From an uncultured Bacteroidales bacterium (GTDB lineage: Bacteria; Bacteroidota; Bacteroidia; Bacteroidales; UBA932): a DNA stretch of 42,224 nt. The notes under the pieces were generated by a model that saw nothing but the letters and a program-made list of their open reading frames with translations, did no database searches and was not told where the DNA came from. Below, piece by piece: positions 33,397 through 40,823 of the stretch; within the stretch, counting starts at the first letter, position 1, and every line of letters starts with the position of its first letter. The translations under genes were made by a program, and so were the position numbers. The stretch lies in contig CAMZEC010000015.1 in the NCBI GenBank assembly GCA_947305645.1, forward strand, positions 1-42,224, written 5' to 3'.

Positions 33397-36300
33397 CTAT
33401 GGTGGAAACGGTGAAACTGATTTCTTCCAGTACGTCAAGCAGCACCCTCACGGTCTCCAGTGCCGTAAATGTGGTTACGTTGTTCTCTACCGCAATGCGG
33501 CGGATGTCGTAGCCGTCCAGATGGGAAGACTTCTGGTTGAGGTCTATGGTGTTGATGATGTAGCTGACGTGTCCCTTGCGTATCTCGTTCAGGATGTCGT
33601 CGCTGCCCTCGCTTATCTTGTGCAGCGTGCGCGTACGCAGGCCATGCTCCTTGAGGAAGCGTGCGGTGCCGCTGGTGGCCTCCAGGTTGAAGCCCAGCTG
33701 GTAGAAGCGGCGAATCAGCGGCAGGGCGGCCTCCTTGTCCTTGTCTGCAATTGTCACCAGCACGGTGCCGTAAGGCCTTACCAGCATGCCGGAAGCCTGA
33801 AGCGACTTGTAGAGGGCGCGGGTGAGCGTCTTGTCGTAACCTATGGCCTCGCCGGTGGATTTCATTTCGGGCGAGAGGTAGGAGTCTATGCCCTTAATCT
33901 TGCCGAAGGAGAAGGCCGGAGTCTTTACGAAGTGGCGCTTGCGCTCCGGGAAGTAAACCTCGTTGATACCCTGCTCCTTAAGAGAGTGCCCAAGCATTAC
34001 GCGTGTGGCTATCTTGGCGATGGGGATGCCGGTAGACTTGGAGATGAAAGGCACGGTACGGGACGAACGGGGGTTCACCTCTATCACATACACGTCGTCG
34101 TTTTCGTCCACTATGAACTGTATGTTGAAGAGTCCCTTGATGCCTATGGCGCGGCCCAGCTGGACCGTGTCGTCTATAATCTGCTTCTTCACCTTCTCGC
34201 TGAGGCTGAAGGAAGGATATACGCTGATGCTGTCGCCGGAGTGAATGCCGGTGCGCTCCACATGCTCCATGATTGCGGGGATGAAGACGTCGGTGCCGTC
34301 GCAGATGGCGTCAACCTCGGTTTCGCGCCCCATGATGTAGCGGTCTACGAGAACAGGGGAGTCCTCGTTGATCTCCACGGCGTTGTGAAGGTAGTGGCGG
34401 AGCATCTCCTCGTTGCCCACTATCATCATGGCACGGCCGCCGAGCACGAAGCTCGGGCGTACCAGCACCGGGTAGCCGATTTCGGCAGCGGCCCGCACGC
34501 CGTCTTCCACGTTGGTGACTGCACGCGCCTCAGGCTGGGGTATGCCGGTCTTGCGCATGATGGCTTCGAAGAGCTTGCGGTCTTCCGCATTGTCTATCGC
34601 CTGCAGGTCGGTTCCGATAAGCGGCACGTTGAATTCCTCCAGCGGCGCAGCAAGGTTGATGGCCGTTTGTCCGCCGAGGGTGACTATTACGCCGTCCGGC
34701 TTCTCAAGGTTGATTACGTTCATCACGTCTTCCGTGGTGAGCGGCTCGAAGTAGAGCTTGTCGGAGATGGTGTAGTCGGTGGATACTGTCTCCGGGTTGT
34801 TGTTTATGATTATAGCCTCGTAGCCGGCTTCCCGAATGGCCCAGATGGCATGTACGGTGGAGTAGTCGAACTCAACTCCCTGGCCGATTCGGATAGGGCC
34901 GGAACCTAGCACCAGTATTTTCTTGCGGTCGCTGCGCCTGGATTCGTTCTCGCCTTCGTAAGTGGAGTAGAGGTAGGGAACGTAAACGTCGCGCTCGCCG
35001 GCGCAGGAGTCTATCATCTTGTACACGGGCCGTATGCCGAGGCTCTCGCGATAGTGTATCATCTCTATCTCGCTCATGCCGCGCAGCTGGCCCAGGAACT
35101 TGTCGCCGAAGCCCATGCGTTTGGCCTTCAGCAGCAGCTCCGCCGTAAGCTCGGGGGCGGACTGGATTTCCCTCTCCAGGCGCACGATGTTGTAGATCTT
35201 CTCCAGGAAGAGCAGGTCTATCTTGGTGCGGTCGTAGATGCGGGCGAGGTCGATGCGGAGCCGCAGCAGCTGGGCGATGGCGTAGATGCGGTCGTCCGTG
35301 GGCTTGCTGATGTAATCCAGCAGCTGCTCCATGCTCCAGTCGTCGAACTTCTTCTTCCAGATGTGGCAGCAGCCGTTCTCCAGCGAGCGCATGGCCTTCA
35401 GGATGCCTTCCTCCAGCGTGCGGCCGATGGACATCACCTCTCCGGTGGCCTTCATCTGCGTGCCGAGCTCGTTGGACGCTTCCGTGAACTTGTCGAAGGG
35501 GAAGCGTGCCACCTTGGCCACCACGTAGTCGATGGCGGGCTCGCAGCAGGCGGGCGCTCCGGCTATCATAATCTCGTCCAGGGTGAGGCCTACGGCGATT
35601 TTCGCGGTCACGCGTGCTATGGGGAAGCCGCTGGCCTTGGATGCCAGAGCGGAGGAGCGGGAGACGCGGGGATTGACCTCGATGAGGTAGTACTTGAACG
35701 ACAGCGGGTCGAGGGCGAACTGCACGTTGCAGCCGCCTTCGATGCCCAGGGCGCGTATGAGCTTGAGGGCCGAGTCGCGCAGCAGCTGGTACTCCTTGTC
35801 GGTCAGCGTCTGGGCGGGCGCCACCACCATGGAGTCGCCGGTATGCACGCCTACGGGGTCGATATTCTCCATGGAGCACACGGCAATCGCGGTGTCGGCG
35901 GAGTCGCGCATGACCTCGAATTCAATCTCCTTGAAGCCCTTGATGCTCTTCTCCACCAGCACCTGGTGTACGGGGGAGAGGGCGAGGGCGTTGCGCATGA
36001 GGTCGCGGAGCTCTTCTTCGTTGTCTGCGAAGCCGCCGCCAGTGCCGCCGAGGGTGAAGGCGGGACGGAGGATTACCGGATAACCGATTTCTGCGGCCAC
36101 CTTGGCTCCTTCTTCAACGCTGTAGCAGATTTCCGAAGGGATGACGGGCTCGCCTATGCTGAGGCAGAGCTCCTTGAATTTCTCGCGGTCCTCAGCCTTC
36201 TCTATGCCTTCGAAGGAGGTACCGAGTATCTCCACTCCGCACTCTTCGAGTATGCCTTTGCGGGCCAGCTGTACGGCCATGTTGAGGCCGGTCTGGCCGC

Positions 36301-36571
36301 CGAGGCCGGGGACTATGGCGTCCGGGCGCTCGTAGCGGATTATTTTGGCTACGTATTCCAGTTTGAGCGGCTCCATATAGACTTTGTCGGCCATCTGGGT
36401 GTCCGTCATGATGGTGGCGGGGTTGGAGTTTACCAGGATGACCTGATAGCCTTCTTCCTTGAGGGCCAGGCAGGCCTGGGTGCCGGCGTAGTCGAACTCC
36501 GCCGCCTGTCCTATGACGATAGGGCCGGAGCCTATCACCATAACCTTCTTTATGTCAGTCCTTCTTGGCAT
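33380..36571 (-). CDS. carB: Carbamoyl-phosphate synthase large chain
   Basis: The 1063-residue protein has the full duplicated architecture. First ATP-grasp half from [19 protein letters not shown]; oligomerisation segment about 400-550; second half from [20 protein letters not shown]-terminal MGS-like allosteric domain from about 930 ([18 protein letters not shown]). Key ATP-grasp segments EVNPR (both halves) are intact, so synthesis of carbamoyl phosphate from bicarbonate, ATP and ammonia should work. It overlaps carA by 17 bases. Because the neighbouring CarA looks unable to hydrolyse glutamine, free ammonia may be the nitrogen source. Confidence 0.97.
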   Translation of the reverse strand: MPRRTDIKKVMVIGSGPIVIGQAAEFDYAGTQACLALKEEGYQVILVNSNPATIMTDTQMADKVYMEPLKLEYVAKIIRYERPDAIVPGLGGQTGLNMAVQLARKGILEECGVEILGTSFEGIEKAEDREKFKELCLSIGEPVIPSEICYSVEEGAKVAAEIGYPVILRPAFTLGGTGGGFADNEEELRDLMRNALALSPVHQVLVEKSIKGFKEIEFEVMRDSADTAIAVCSMENIDPVGVHTGDSMVVAPAQTLTDKEYQLLRDSALKLIRALGIEGGCNVQFALDPLSFKYYLIEVNPRVSRSSALASKASGFPIARVTAKIAVGLTLDEIMIAGAPACCEPAIDYVVAKVARFPFDKFTEASNELGTQMKATGEVMSIGRTLEEGILKAMRSLENGCCHIWKKKFDDWSMEQLLDYISKPTDDRIYAIAQLLRLRIDLARIYDRTKIDLLFLEKIYNIVRLEREIQSAPELTAELLLKAKRMGFGDKFLGQLRGMSEIEMIHYRESLGIRPVYKMIDSCAGERDVYVPYLYSTYEGENESRRSDRKKILVLGSGPIRIGQGVEFDYSTVHAIWAIREAGYEAIIINNNPETVSTDYTISDKLYFEPLTTEDVMNVINLEKPDGVIVTLGGQTAINLAAPLEEFNVPLIGTDLQAIDNAEDRKLFEAIMRKTGIPQPEARAVTNVEDGVRAAAEIGYPVLVRPSFVLGGRAMMIVGNEEMLRHYLHNAVEINEDSPVLVDRYIMGRETEVDAICDGTDVFIPAIMEHVERTGIHSGDSISVYPSFSLSEKVKKQIIDDTVQLGRAIGIKGLFNIQFIVDENDDVYVIEVNPRSSRTVPFISKSTGIPIAKIATRVMLGHSLKEQGINEVYFPERKRHFVKTPAFSFGKIKGIDSYLSPEMKSTGEAIGYDKTLTRALYKSLQASGMLVRPYGTVLVTIADKDKEAALPLIRRFYQLGFNLEATSGTARFLKEHGLRTRTLHKISEGSDDILNEIRKGHVSYIINTIDLNQKSSHLDGYDIRRIAVENNVTTFTALETVRVLLDVLEEISFTVSTIDAEYN

Positions 36572-37646
36572 CTTTCTGTTCCTCCATCATGCTAATGAAT
36601 TTGTCTATCAGGTGGATAAAGTCCCTCGGGCCGGGGGCGGCCTCCAGCTGGAACTGGACTCCGAATACCTTTTCTTCGCTGTTCTCGAAGCCGGCTATGT
36701 AGCCTTCGGGTACCGTGACGTGTGTGGGCTTCAGGCCCGTGCCTTCCAGGCTGCGGAAGAAGTAGCTCTGGTTGAGCACCGCTATGCCTATGCGGCCGCT
36801 CTCCAGCTCGCGAACGGGGTGGTCGCCATGTATGCCGCAACCCATCCATTCGGGCCGTGCGCCATAGCTGCAGGCTATTATTTCGGCGCCCAGGCCTATT
36901 CCGCATACCGGCAGCCTGCCCTTCAGCTCTTTGAAGAGGGCATTGACCTCAGGTACCTCGGGCACGTTGTCGGGGCCGTTGGACAGCAGTATGCCGTCGG
37001 GATTGTATGCCAGTATGTCTTTGGCAGGGGTGTCGAAGGGGACGATGGTTACGTTGCATCCCTTGGTTCCCAGGAGACGCAAAATCGAATGCTTGATGCC
37101 GCAGTCGACCGCCACCACGTGGAAACGGTGGTTGGGGGTGCGGGTGAGCCAGCGCTTGCGGCAGCTGACCTGCTTGACGGCGCGGCTGCCTTCCGGGGTC
37201 TGCTTTATCAGTTTCAGAGCCTCTTCTACAGGCATGTCAACATCTACGATGGCGGCCTTGGGGCGTCCCAGGTCGCGTATCTGCTTGGTGATCTCCCTGG
37301 TGTCCACTCCGCTGACGCAGGGGATGCCGTGCTCTTCCAGCTCTTCTTCGAGAGTCTTGGTGAGGCGGAAGTTGCTTGGGGTGTCGCAGCATTCGCGGAC
37401 TATGATGCCGTCGATGTAGGACTGCTTGGACTCGTAGTCTTCGTCCGTAATGCCGTAGTTGCCTGCCAGAGGATAGGTGAGAACCACTATCTGCCCGGCA
37501 TAGGAGGGGTCGGAGATTATCTCCTGGTATCCCACGACCGAGGTGTTGAAAAGGATTTCGCTGACTCTGTCGCAGTCTGCGCCGAACAGAGTTCCGTAGA
37601 ATTCGGATCCGTTTTCAAGCACCAGTTTCTTCTTGGGTCGAATCAT
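36555..37646 (-). CDS. carA: Carbamoyl-phosphate synthase small chain with a degenerate glutaminase site
   Basis: The 363-residue protein has the CarA N-terminal domain ([35 protein letters not shown] in two short segments) and a class I glutamine amidotransferase domain. The active site has decayed: the canonical GICLGHQ reads GIGLGAE with Gly251 in place of the nucleophile Cys, the HPE motif reads QLE (333-335), and the TSQNHGF segment reads VLNQSYF. Only the Glu of the triad remains. The DNA is plain at 36894-36896 (GGC on the coding strand). The protein is full-length, so it may stabilise CarB, as in ammonia-dependent carbamoyl-phosphate synthases. It overlaps pyrC by 32 bases and carB by 17. 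Confidence 0.93.
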   Translation of the reverse strand: MIRPKKKLVLENGSEFYGTLFGADCDRVSEILFNTSVVGYQEIISDPSYAGQIVVLTYPLAGNYGITDEDYESKQSYIDGIIVRECCDTPSNFRLTKTLEEELEEHGIPCVSGVDTREITKQIRDLGRPKAAIVDVDMPVEEALKLIKQTPEGSRAVKQVSCRKRWLTRTPNHRFHVVAVDCGIKHSILRLLGTKGCNVTIVPFDTPAKDILAYNPDGILLSNGPDNVPEVPEVNALFKELKGRLPVCGIGLGAEIIACSYGARPEWMGCGIHGDHPVRELESGRIGIAVLNQSYFFRSLEGTGLKPTHVTVPEGYIAGFENSEEKVFGVQFQLEAAPGPRDFIHLIDKFISMMEEQKDAKKD

Positions 37647-38739
37647 ACACTAAATAACCGTTATAATAAGTCTTGACTATTCTTCCGTATACTTGCATTC
37701 CGTCGAAGGGGGTGGAGTGGCCCATCGAGAGGAAGGTTCTGCTGTCTATTGTATAAGGGGTGTCCGTGTCTATTTCTACTCTGTCTTGCGGGGCGTCCGG
37801 GAGGCGGAAGATGCGGCGCGGGGCTGTGCTCAACACCTCGACCAGCCGCTCCATGCTTATGCGGCCGGGACGCACCAGTTTTGTAAATAGTACCGGGAAT
37901 GCAGTCTCCAGGCCGACAATGCCGAATGCGCTTCCTTGCAGGCCTTTAGCCTTTTCTTCTGCCGAATGGGGGGCGTGGTCGGTGGCGATTACGTCTATCG
38001 TTCCGTCTTTCAGGCCATCGATCAGGGCCTCGCGGTCCTCTGCGCTGCGCAGCGGGGGATTCATCTTCCAGCGGCCGTCTTCCTGCAGGTCTTCGTCGCA
38101 GAGGGTGAGGTAATGGGGGCCGGTCTCGCAGGTGACTTTTACGCCGCTGGCTTTTGCCTGGCGGATTATTTCAACGCTCTCTTTGGTGGAGATATGGCAC
38201 ACGTGGTAGCGGCAGCCGGTCTCTGCGGCGAGCTCAAGGTCGCGTGCTATCTGGCCCCATTCGCTCTCGGAGCATATTCCTTTGTGGCCGTGGGTTTTGC
38301 AGTACTGGCCGTCGTGGATGTAGCCGTTTTTGAGCAGGGAGTTGTCTTCGCAGTGGGCGGCCAGTATGACGTCCGCTTGAGCTGCAGCGCGCATGGCCTC
38401 GCGCATTATGTCTTGGCTCTGCACTCCGCTGCCGTCGTCGGAGAAGGCTACGCAGCTGTTTTTTAGGCTTTGGAAGTCTACCAGTTCTTTGCCCTGGCGG
38501 CCCTTGGTGATGGAGCAGTAGGGGAGGACTTTGATGACCGCGTCTTTATTGATGGCCGCCTGCTCTATCGCCAGCGTTTCTGTCGAGTCCGGCACCGGAT
38601 TCAGGTTCGGCATTGCGCAGACCAGCGTATAGCCCCCGCGTGCAGCTGCCATGCTGCCTGTGCGTATGGTTTCCTTCCAGGTCTGGCCTGGTTCGCGCAG
38701 GTGTACGTGAAGGTCTGCGAATGCGGTGAGGGTAATCAT
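37615..38739 (-). CDS. pyrC: Dihydroorotase
   Basis: The 374-residue type I dihydroorotase cyclises carbamoyl aspartate. Zinc and catalytic motifs are intact: DLHVHLREPG, AMPNLNPVPDS, AAHCEDNSL, YHVCHISTKES, GPHYLT and IATDHAPHS. It is the first gene of the pyr operon and has a 100-nt leader with a small peptide and a terminator hairpin. Its 3' end overlaps carA by 32 bases. Confidence 0.95.
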   Translation of the reverse strand: MITLTAFADLHVHLREPGQTWKETIRTGSMAAARGGYTLVCAMPNLNPVPDSTETLAIEQAAINKDAVIKVLPYCSITKGRQGKELVDFQSLKNSCVAFSDDGSGVQSQDIMREAMRAAAQADVILAAHCEDNSLLKNGYIHDGQYCKTHGHKGICSESEWGQIARDLELAAETGCRYHVCHISTKESVEIIRQAKASGVKVTCETGPHYLTLCDEDLQEDGRWKMNPPLRSAEDREALIDGLKDGTIDVIATDHAPHSAEEKAKGLQGSAFGIVGLETAFPVLFTKLVRPGRISMERLVEVLSTAPRRIFRLPDAPQDRVEIDTDTPYTIDSRTFLSMGHSTPFDGMQVYGRIVKTYYNGYLVYDSTQEETGA

Positions 38740-38760
38740 CTTTATTCTAACCGTTACTAC

Positions 38761-38790
38761 AAAAAAAAGACAACCCCGGGAGGCTGCCTT
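38761..38790 (-). terminator. Leader terminator (attenuator) upstream of pyrC
   Basis: On the minus strand, AAGGCAGCC pairs with GGTTGTCTT around a TCCCGG loop (two G-U pairs) and is followed by eight T. It lies between the pyr promoter and the pyrC ATG, 22 nt before the latter, so it can only stop leader transcription. Confidence 0.75.
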
Positions 38791-38797
38791 TGTTAAA

Positions 38798-38827
38798 TTA
38801 CATATAGTATTTGACTACTTTGTTCAT
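38798..38827 (-). CDS. Pyr operon leader peptide (9 residues)
   Basis: A tiny frame MNKVVKYYM begins about 13 nt after the predicted transcription start and stops 8 nt before the leader terminator hairpin. A GTG one codon upstream is also in frame. A ribosome finishing this peptide would cover the hairpin arm. Together with U-rich RNA just upstream, this is the layout of pyrBI-type attenuation in enteric bacteria, where low UTP slows polymerase and keeps a ribosome close. The mechanism is inference; the elements are seen. Confidence 0.55.
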   Translation of the reverse strand: MNKVVKYYM

Positions 38828-38845
38828 CACTTTCGTATCGTTTTG

Positions 38846-38853
38846 CAAAGGTA
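38846..38853 (-). promoter_or_regulatory. -7 promoter box for the pyr operon
   Basis: TACCTTTG on the minus strand, predicted start near 38840, giving a leader of about 100 nt. No clear -33 TTG. Confidence 0.55.
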
Positions 38854-39198
38854 AAACGAAATCTTTAAACAGGAAAATTTTTTTATAAACATTTGCGTGT
38901 GGAAAACGCTTTTCCCTTCGCGCCTCCGGCTCTGCTTGCCGGGGGACTGCCGCGGCAGAACCTTCGCTTCGCTCATCCCTGAAATACGGTTTTTGGGCAA
39001 GGTCCCGTTTTAGCCCTGAGACCTTGCCCGCCAATCTGGCTCCTGTAGTTGTAGAATGGATATTGCTGGGCAAGGTCTGCCTTGTGAAATGGGACCTTGC
39101 CCAAGAAGAGGAATGCCATAGAAGCAGGTAGGAATAGAAAGAATCGTAAATAAATTCGAAAGAATCGTAAAAATCTGAATATGAACTTCGGATTACTA
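38854..39198. other. Gene-poor spacer upstream of the pyr operon
   Basis: No protein gene is supported here. It holds a GC-rich palindromic stretch (about 38895-38975, with CTTCGCTTCGCTC like the interspersed repeat arms), copy 1 of the 108-bp repeat, and a direct pair of GAAAGAATCGTAAA near 39137-39170. A long leftward frame across it (to 38798) is made of repeat sequence and is not credible. Confidence 0.6.
38995..39102. repeat. 108-bp double-hairpin repeat, copy 1
   Basis: Begins GGGCAAGGTCCCG and ends GGGACCTTGCCC. It contains two hairpins with GGGCAAGGTC/GACCTTGCCC-type stems, separated by about 37 bases including GCCAATCTGGCTCC. Aligns without gaps to 40074-40181 with 29 mismatches (about 73% identity). 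Confidence 0.85.
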
Positions 39199-39229
39199 TT
39201 TGGAGATTTCAGTATTATATATACCTTTG
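39199..39229 (+). promoter_or_regulatory. Promoter for a structured leader RNA / small gene
   Basis: TTTG at 39199-39202, 19 nt, TACCTTTG at 39222-39229: one of the best-matching promoters in the window. Start expected near 39236. Confidence 0.7.
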
Positions 39230-39235
39230 CAGCAG

Positions 39236-39306
39236 TAATTATGATTGTCCGCGCAAGCGGTAAAGATGCTTACTTTAAGGCATTTCAGCCCCAACTGAAA
39301 TGCCTT
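39236..39306 (+). ncRNA. Structured RNA candidate (leader or small RNA)
   Basis: Directly after the promoter come two perfect hairpins: CCGC-GCAA-GCGG (39249-39260, a GNRA tetraloop) and a 12-bp stem AAGGCATTTCAG/CTGAAATGCCTT (39277-39306, loop CCCCAA). No T-run follows, so this is more likely the start of a longer leader for the gene at 39393 than a terminator. A frame of 49 codons from the ATG at 39241 to 39390 exists but looks non-coding. I cannot place it in a known RNA family. Confidence 0.45.
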
Positions 39307-39392
39307 ATTTCATCCAGAAATCTAATAGGGACCTATGGGGTACTTCTACACCCTCCAACGGATCTTTTACGAGCATCAACGCAATCATAATT

Positions 39393-39557
39393 ATGAAAAG
39401 ACATCCAGTTTTGACGGTGAGTCTGTACTATGAGTTCAGAACTTACAGAACCATAAAAGTGAACGCGCACAAGCGCATTCGCAATGGTAAAGTTGTCAAG
39501 GTAAAGTCTCATTATCGTCGCGTTTGGGGACGCCCGATAATAGTTTTAGAACCATAA
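39393..39557 (+). CDS. Small basic protein of 54 residues, unknown function
   Basis: ATG at 39393 gives a 54-residue, strongly basic protein with an internal two-fold pattern: TIKVNAHKRIR then VVKVKSHYRRV. Such KVK-x-H-x-R units occur in small accessory or phage-like proteins, but I do not recognise a family. It lies downstream of a good promoter and a structured leader of about 155 nt and is followed by a clean terminator at 39592-39614, so it looks like an independent transcription unit. It sits between two copies of the 108-bp repeat. Nucleic-acid binding is plausible from charge only. Confidence 0.6.
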   Translation: MKRHPVLTVSLYYEFRTYRTIKVNAHKRIRNGKVVKVKSHYRRVWGRPIIVLEP

Positions 39558-39591
39558 CGACAACGTATTTCTGCATCGACCACAGGTCCCG

Positions 39592-39614
39592 GGGAGAGCT
39601 TCGGCTCTCCTTTT
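39592..39614 (+). terminator. Intrinsic terminator after the small basic protein gene
   Basis: GGAGAGC-TTCG-GCTCTCC, a UUCG tetraloop hairpin, followed by TTTT. Confidence 0.8.
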
Positions 39615-39644
39615 CCGCATTTATAATACATGCCGTATTCAATT

Positions 39645-39674
39645 TTGAATTTGTTTACTAATTAGTTAACTTTG
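39645..39674 (+). promoter_or_regulatory. Promoter for the XRE regulator
   Basis: TTG at 39645-39647, 19 nt, TAACTTTG at 39667-39674. The ATG is at 39727. Confidence 0.6.
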
Positions 39675-39726
39675 TGGCGGGCGGTTGTCTATGGTAATTA
39701 CATATTAAAGGTTGGAAAACACTAAA

Positions 39727-40035
39727 ATGGACAATAAAGAACTTAGACGGTTGAATCTGACACCTATAGAAGATTTGATTGCCGAAGACTTCGGAGAAGT
39801 GAATACACCGGAGCGCAATCAGTTTGATATGGAATGTGACGCCTTTGTGATAGGGGAGCAGTTGAAGGCAGAGCGCCGCCGTGCGGGCCTTACCCAGGAG
39901 CAATTGGCAGACAGGATTGGCACAAAAAAGAGTTTCATTTCAAGAGTGGAAAAAGGTCGCGCGGATATCCAGCTATCCACTCTTGTAAAGCTTTTCAATG
40001 GCCTTGGGCGCCAAATCAGTGTGAGGGTGATATAG
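39727..40035 (+). CDS. XRE-family HTH protein, HigA-antitoxin-like, without a toxin gene
   Basis: The 102-residue protein has a helix-turn-helix of the XRE/Cro type at about residues 45-95: EQLKAERRRAGLTQEQLADR, then IGTKKSFISRVEKGRADIQL, then STLVKLFNGLG. Its N-terminal 40 residues (LNLTPIEDLIAEDFGE) match the arrangement of HigA-like antitoxins of Bacteroidales. In those systems the toxin gene usually lies directly upstream; here only 112 bp separate it from the preceding terminator, and they hold a promoter rather than a toxin. Downstream is repeat copy 2. A TTG 15 bases upstream is a possible alternative start. Likely role: a solitary regulator or a relic of a toxin-antitoxin pair. Confidence 0.8.
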   Translation: MDNKELRRLNLTPIEDLIAEDFGEVNTPERNQFDMECDAFVIGEQLKAERRRAGLTQEQLADRIGTKKSFISRVEKGRADIQLSTLVKLFNGLGRQISVRVI

Positions 40036-40073
40036 CACCTGTTCTGAAATTGAGTGCCAAATTCCTGTTTTCC

Positions 40074-40181
40074 GGGCAAAGTCCCATTTTGGCTTTGGGA
40101 CCTTGCACGCCAACTTGGCTCCGGCAGCTGTAGAAAAGGCAAGCCCGGGCAAGGTCCTCCACATAAACGGGTACCTTGCCC
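40074..40181. repeat. 108-bp double-hairpin repeat, copy 2
   Basis: Same length as copy 1 and aligned without gaps, beginning GGGCAAAGTCCC and ending GTACCTTGCCC. The hairpin arms are conserved better than the loops and the segment around 40134-40143. Direct orientation relative to copy 1, 971 bp between the two. Confidence 0.85.
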
Positions 40182-40252
40182 GGAATAACATTGAAAAGGA
40201 AACAATCAGCCGCAGCCTGTTGAAAACTTCGTTGAAAAATCGGCAAAAACCG

Positions 40253-40284
40253 TTTGCAAGGTTCGGGGATTCGTTGTAACTTTG
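40253..40284 (+). promoter_or_regulatory. Promoter for purE
   Basis: TTTG at 40253-40256, 20 nt, TAACTTTG at 40277-40284; start expected near 40290, 22 nt before the ATG. Confidence 0.75.
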
Positions 40285-40311
40285 TGCCTTGTTGTTAGTG
40301 GAATAGTCACA

Positions 40312-40779
40312 ATGAAAGTAGCGGTTATTATGGGCAGTGCCAGTGATTGGGACGTGATGTCTCCGTGCTGCGCCACCCTCGAAGAATTCGGAATCCCTTA
40401 CGAGAAAAAAGTGCTTAGCGCCCACCGTAATCCGGGCCCTCTAGCGGATTATGTCAAGGCTGCTCCGGAAAAAGGTTGCGAAATCATCATCGCTGGCGCC
40501 GGCGGGGCCGCTCACCTTCCCGGTGTAATCGCCGCCCTTACCACTTTGCCCGTCATCGGCATCCCCGTAAAATCCAAAGCGCTCAATGGCCTGGACTCCC
40601 TGCTCTCCATCGTGCAAATGCCTTCCGGTATCCCTGTGGCTACAATGGCCATCGACGGAGCAAAGAACGCAGCCCTTTATGCGGTCTCCATCCTGGCCCT
40701 CAAGGACGACCGCTTGGCTGCAAAACTGAAGGAGTTCCGCCAGCAGCAGAGCGAAAAGGTCCTCCAGACTGTAATATAA
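40312..40779 (+). CDS. purE: N5-carboxyaminoimidazole ribonucleotide mutase
   Basis: The 155-residue class I PurE converts N5-CAIR to CAIR in purine synthesis. Motifs: [10 protein letters not shown], the catalytic His in [29 protein letters not shown], and [18 protein letters not shown]. Start at 40312 because the family N-terminus MKVAVIMGS begins there and the promoter lies just upstream. It is followed by a terminator and then purL. Confidence 0.95.
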   Translation: MKVAVIMGSASDWDVMSPCCATLEEFGIPYEKKVLSAHRNPGPLADYVKAAPEKGCEIIIAGAGGAAHLPGVIAALTTLPVIGIPVKSKALNGLDSLLSIVQMPSGIPVATMAIDGAKNAALYAVSILALKDDRLAAKLKEFRQQQSEKVLQTVI

Positions 40780-40786
40780 CGAGATA

Positions 40787-40820
40787 CCCACCGCCGCCAC
40801 TGCGCCGGTGGGATTTTTTT
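40787..40820 (+). terminator. Intrinsic terminator between purE and purL
   Basis: CCCACCG pairs with CGGTGGG, followed by A and seven T. The T-run ends 3 nt before the purL ATG, so purL is expressed only by read-through or from a promoter I cannot see. Confidence 0.85.
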
Positions 40821-40823
40821 GAT

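Noticed and set aside
33356..36595. Long rightward frames (about 515 codons each) antisense to carB.
   Set aside because: carB is unmistakable on the other strand over its full length; these frames show no domain or start signal.
38798..39073. A 91-codon leftward frame ending in the pyr leader peptide.
   Set aside because: Its upstream part is translated repeat and palindromic sequence and it starts before the promoter box at 38853-38846; only the last 9 codons are plausible.
39181..39390. A 69-codon rightward frame upstream of the small basic protein gene.
   Set aside because: Its first ATG lies upstream of the promoter at 39199-39229, and the rest overlaps two perfect RNA hairpins; coding seems less likely than a structured leader.
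39973..40425. Leftward frames of 76-150 codons over repeat copy 2 and the purE start.
   Set aside because: They consist of repeat sequence and antisense purE, with no promoter or motif.
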